From Bacteroidales bacterium (lineage in GTDB: Bacteria; Bacteroidota; Bacteroidia; Bacteroidales; UBA932), in contig JAFSWO010000083.1 in NCBI GenBank assembly GCA_017450165.1, forward strand, positions 1 to 64,000: DNA of 64,000 nucleotides, read 5' to 3'. The position numbers and the translations under genes are program-made. Shown piece by piece: positions 61,767-64,000 of this stretch. Position 1 is the stretch's first letter, and the number at the start of each line of letters is the position of its first letter. The notes under the pieces are model-generated. The model was not told the DNA's origin. It did no database searches and saw only the letters and a list, made by a program, of their open reading frames with translations.

Positions 61767-63095
61767 ATGAAGCGTTCCGGTTGGTATTTTGCAATGGCGC
61801 TGCTTCTGGTTCTGGCCGGGAGTACGGTGGCTTCTGCTCAGGAGGTGACGGCCGATACGGGCTACTCGCCCTACTCGCTGTTCGGCATCGGCCAGCTGTC
61901 GGGGCAGGGCACGACCTACAACGCCTCCATGGCCGGCCTGGGTATCGCCACCCGCAACAACCGCTTCATCAACGTGATCAACCCGGCCGCCGTCACGGCG
62001 CGCGAAGCCAAATCCTTCATGATGGATTTCGGTGTAACGGAAAACAATGTGATCTACACGGCCGATGCCGCCACCTCCGGCGACCCTTCTGCAACCGGCA
62101 AGCTGCGCTCCGCCAACAACACCTTCAACATGGACCACATCATCTTCTCCTTCCCGATGTGGAAAGGTTCGGCGTTCAAGGCGGGCATCATGCCATACAG
62201 CTCGGTGGGTTACAGCCTGCGTTCGTTTGAACAATCGGACGCCCTTCTGGCAGAGGTGGGCGACGTGCAGTATTACCGGATTGGCCAGGGCGGCCTTTAC
62301 AAAGCCTTTTTAGGTGCCGGCGTAACGCTCTGGGACCGGCTGAGCCTGGGTGTGGACGGGCAGTATTACTTTGGTAACATCGTCCGATACAGCTACGCCA
62401 ACTTCACCACGAGCAGCATTTACCGTTCCATCAACTCCGGTTGGGACAACTACCTGAGCGGCATCAATGCGAAGTTCGGTATGCAGTACGAACAGCCGAT
62501 GGGTAAGAAACTGGCGCTGACCGTGGGTGCCACCTGCCAGCTGGGCACCACCCTTTCCGGGGAGAGCCGCCGCTTCGCCTACGGTATCGCCTCTTCCACC
62601 GACACCATCACCAATGTAACCTCGCCGCTGGCGGGCTACCGGATGCCGATGGAGATTGGCGCGGGCTTCTCCCTGCGCAGCACGGACCGCTGGATGGTCG
62701 GTTTCGATTATACCCGGCAGGACTGGACCAATACCAGCTTTGAGGCAACCCCGGGCGTCAGTTTCGCACCGGCCTGCCAGCAGTCGTTCCGCCTGGGCGC
62801 CGAGCTGACCCCGAACCGCTACGATATCCGCTACTTCATGAAACGCCTGACCTACCACGCCGGCTTGTTCTACGAGCAAGGTTATGTGTCGCTGGGCGGA
62901 CACCAGGTGACGGACCGCGGAATCACGCTGGGCGTGTCGGTTCCCGTCTCACGCTACTATAATTCTCTTTCTCTGGGAATTACGGCGGGTCAGCGCGGCA
63001 CGGTTGACAATAATTTGATTCGCGAAACGTACGTGACTTTCAACATCTCTTTCAGTTTGCACGATATTTGGTTCTTAAAACAGTTGTACGAATAA
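61767..63095 (+). CDS. Outer-membrane beta-barrel protein, FadL/OmpP1-like
   Basis: 442 residues from the ATG at 61767 (MKRSGWYFAMALLLVLAGST, signal cut after ASA; an in-frame ATG at 61716 is not used). The mature start DTGYSPYSLFGIGQLSGQGT and NASMAGLGIATRNNRFINVI-NPAA resemble the Bacteroidota FadL/OmpP1-like group. It has alternating Gly/aromatic strands and ends with a barrel-type strand (ISFSLHDIWF...). Cargo unknown. It is 71 bases after mfd and directly before a TPR gene. Confidence 0.7.
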   Translation: MKRSGWYFAMALLLVLAGSTVASAQEVTADTGYSPYSLFGIGQLSGQGTTYNASMAGLGIATRNNRFINVINPAAVTAREAKSFMMDFGVTENNVIYTADAATSGDPSATGKLRSANNTFNMDHIIFSFPMWKGSAFKAGIMPYSSVGYSLRSFEQSDALLAEVGDVQYYRIGQGGLYKAFLGAGVTLWDRLSLGVDGQYYFGNIVRYSYANFTTSSIYRSINSGWDNYLSGINAKFGMQYEQPMGKKLALTVGATCQLGTTLSGESRRFAYGIASSTDTITNVTSPLAGYRMPMEIGAGFSLRSTDRWMVGFDYTRQDWTNTSFEATPGVSFAPACQQSFRLGAELTPNRYDIRYFMKRLTYHAGLFYEQGYVSLGGHQVTDRGITLGVSVPVSRYYNSLSLGITAGQRGTVDNNLIRETYVTFNISFSLHDIWFLKQLYE

Positions 63096-63100
63096 ATTCT

Positions 63101-63108
63101 TATTTTTG
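63101..63108 (+). promoter_or_regulatory. -7 box directly before a start codon
   Basis: TATTTTTG ends 4 bases before the ATG at 63113, the same arrangement as at 16688-16700. Confidence 0.45.
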
Positions 63109-63112
63109 CGAT

Positions 63113-64000
63113 ATGAAAAAAGCAGCAATTACCCTTCTCGCGCTTGTCCTCAGCATTCCCGTTTTCGCACAGGGCAAGTTCGGTGCCGACAGTGCGGAAT
63201 GCATCAAGTACCTCTCCTACTATTCGGAGTACATGAAGCAGAATAACATTGCCGAGGCAACACCGATGTGGCGCAAGGCTATTTCCATTTGCCCGCCTAC
63301 CGCAAACCAGCAGATGCTCATCAACGGCCAGAAGATCCTGCGCCGCGAGATTTCGCTCAACCAGAAAGATCCCGTACGCCGCCAGGAACTGTTGGATTCC
63401 CTCCTCTGGCTGCACGATATCCGGGCCGAGTATTATCCGAACTACGCAACCTCCTCGTTCAACAACAAGGCCATCGATATCATCAACTACTTCAAGGCTG
63501 ACAAGAAGAAAGGTTACGATCTTCTCAAGCCGCTGGTAGCGACCGTGGGTGCAAGCTGCTCGCCGGCTGTCTTCGTGAACTATATGCAGCTCTCGGTGGA
63601 CCTCTACAAGAACGGCGTCCTGATGCCGGACGATGTGATGGGCAACTACACCGAACTGGTTGAATACATGGAACAGAGCCAGGCAAAGGACATCGCATCG
63701 GCACGCGCAAGCGTGGAACAGCTGCTGATTGACAGCGGCGTGGCTTCCTGCGACAACCTGATTGCGCTCTTCACGCCGCGTTACGAGGCCAATCCCACCG
63801 ACAAAGCCCTGTTGGCCAATATGGTGAAGATGCTGGCAACCTCCGACTGCGTGGATACCGACCTCTACCTGAAGGCCGTCGAGTCGCTCAATGAGGTGGA
63901 TCCTTCGCCGCAGTCCGCATACTACCTCTACAAACTCTACTCTGCGCGCGACGAAAACGTCGCCGCTGCCAACGCCCTCTCGGGCGCGATCGACCAGCTG
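63113..64000 (+). CDS. Exported TPR-type protein, cut by the window end
   Basis: An open frame of 296 codons without a stop before position 64000. It starts with a signal peptide (MKKAAITLLALVLSIPVFAQ). The rest is helical, with TPR-like repeats (CIKYLSYYSEYMKQNNIAEA, TPMWRKAISICPPTANQQML, SPQSAYYLYKLYSARDENVA). It resembles tetratricopeptide proteins that Bacteroidota place in the periplasm, with no defined role. The preceding barrel gene ends 17 bases upstream. Confidence 0.7.
   Translation, partial: MKKAAITLLALVLSIPVFAQGKFGADSAECIKYLSYYSEYMKQNNIAEATPMWRKAISICPPTANQQMLINGQKILRREISLNQKDPVRRQELLDSLLWLHDIRAEYYPNYATSSFNNKAIDIINYFKADKKKGYDLLKPLVATVGASCSPAVFVNYMQLSVDLYKNGVLMPDDVMGNYTELVEYMEQSQAKDIASARASVEQLLIDSGVASCDNLIALFTPRYEANPTDKALLANMVKMLATSDCVDTDLYLKAVESLNEVDPSPQSAYYLYKLYSARDENVAAANALSGAIDQL

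Overview
The window is from a member of the Bacteroidota, most likely order Bacteroidales, with a fairly GC-rich genome. The signs are a SusC/SusD pair, fimbrillin-type lipoproteins, Fib_succ_major-type domains, GH97 glycosidases, little Shine-Dalgarno sequence before genes, and many copies of the Bacteroidota -7 box TAnnTTTG. Several of these boxes have TTTG exactly 19 bp upstream. No rRNA, CRISPR array or intact insertion sequence was seen. There are two tRNA genes: Ser-GCU and Pro-UGG.

Layout. 0-8 kb: cell-envelope and secreted proteins (PD40/SPOR protein, C69 dipeptidase, small lipoprotein, LRR/fimbrillin lipoprotein, cytidylate-kinase-like protein, secreted esterase). 8-13 kb: a hairpin-rich GC-rich gap, tRNA-Ser, two GH97 glycosidases in one operon, tRNA-Pro. 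13-34.3 kb: the accessory core. It has four paralogous exported proteins with a class I glutamine-amidotransferase-like fold (Cys, HPE) and PPC-like tails, five exported beta-lactamase-fold serine hydrolases, two DUF922-like proteins that lack the zinc histidines plus a remnant of a third, an HTH regulator, and one SusC/SusD pair. 34.3-38 kb: a scarred, partly AT-rich island with a DUF1016 nuclease remnant, an archaeal-type ATPase behind an operator-like promoter, a truncated Fib_succ_major tail, and a gene broken by an in-frame TAG. 38-46.5 kb: a long leftward run sufS-sufE-DUF59-folK-glyQS-D-aminoacylase-C45 hydrolase-Ser/Thr kinase. The kinase carries a fimbrillin-like domain outside the membrane. 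46.5-64 kb: mostly housekeeping (ruvA, gcvH, acyl-CoA ligase, mnmG, ybeY, tonB, hflX, ruvB, mfd), with further secreted hydrolases (S58/DmpA, C45) and envelope proteins.

How it may work together. The window is unusually rich in exported amide-bond hydrolases: C69, two C45, S58/DmpA, D-aminoacylase, five beta-lactamase-fold enzymes and four GATase-like proteins. A reasonable inference is uptake and breakdown of peptides or acyl-amides, perhaps with D-amino acids (peptidoglycan or N-acyl amino acids). The SusC/D pair would serve as importer and the TonB protein could energise it. The repeated side-by-side placement of GATase-like genes with serine hydrolases, at two separate spots, is the best candidate for an undescribed system. 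Two palindromes resembling the parS consensus lie beside and inside mnmG (gidA) and may mean this end is near the replication origin. All functional statements rest on motifs read by eye; no database search was run.
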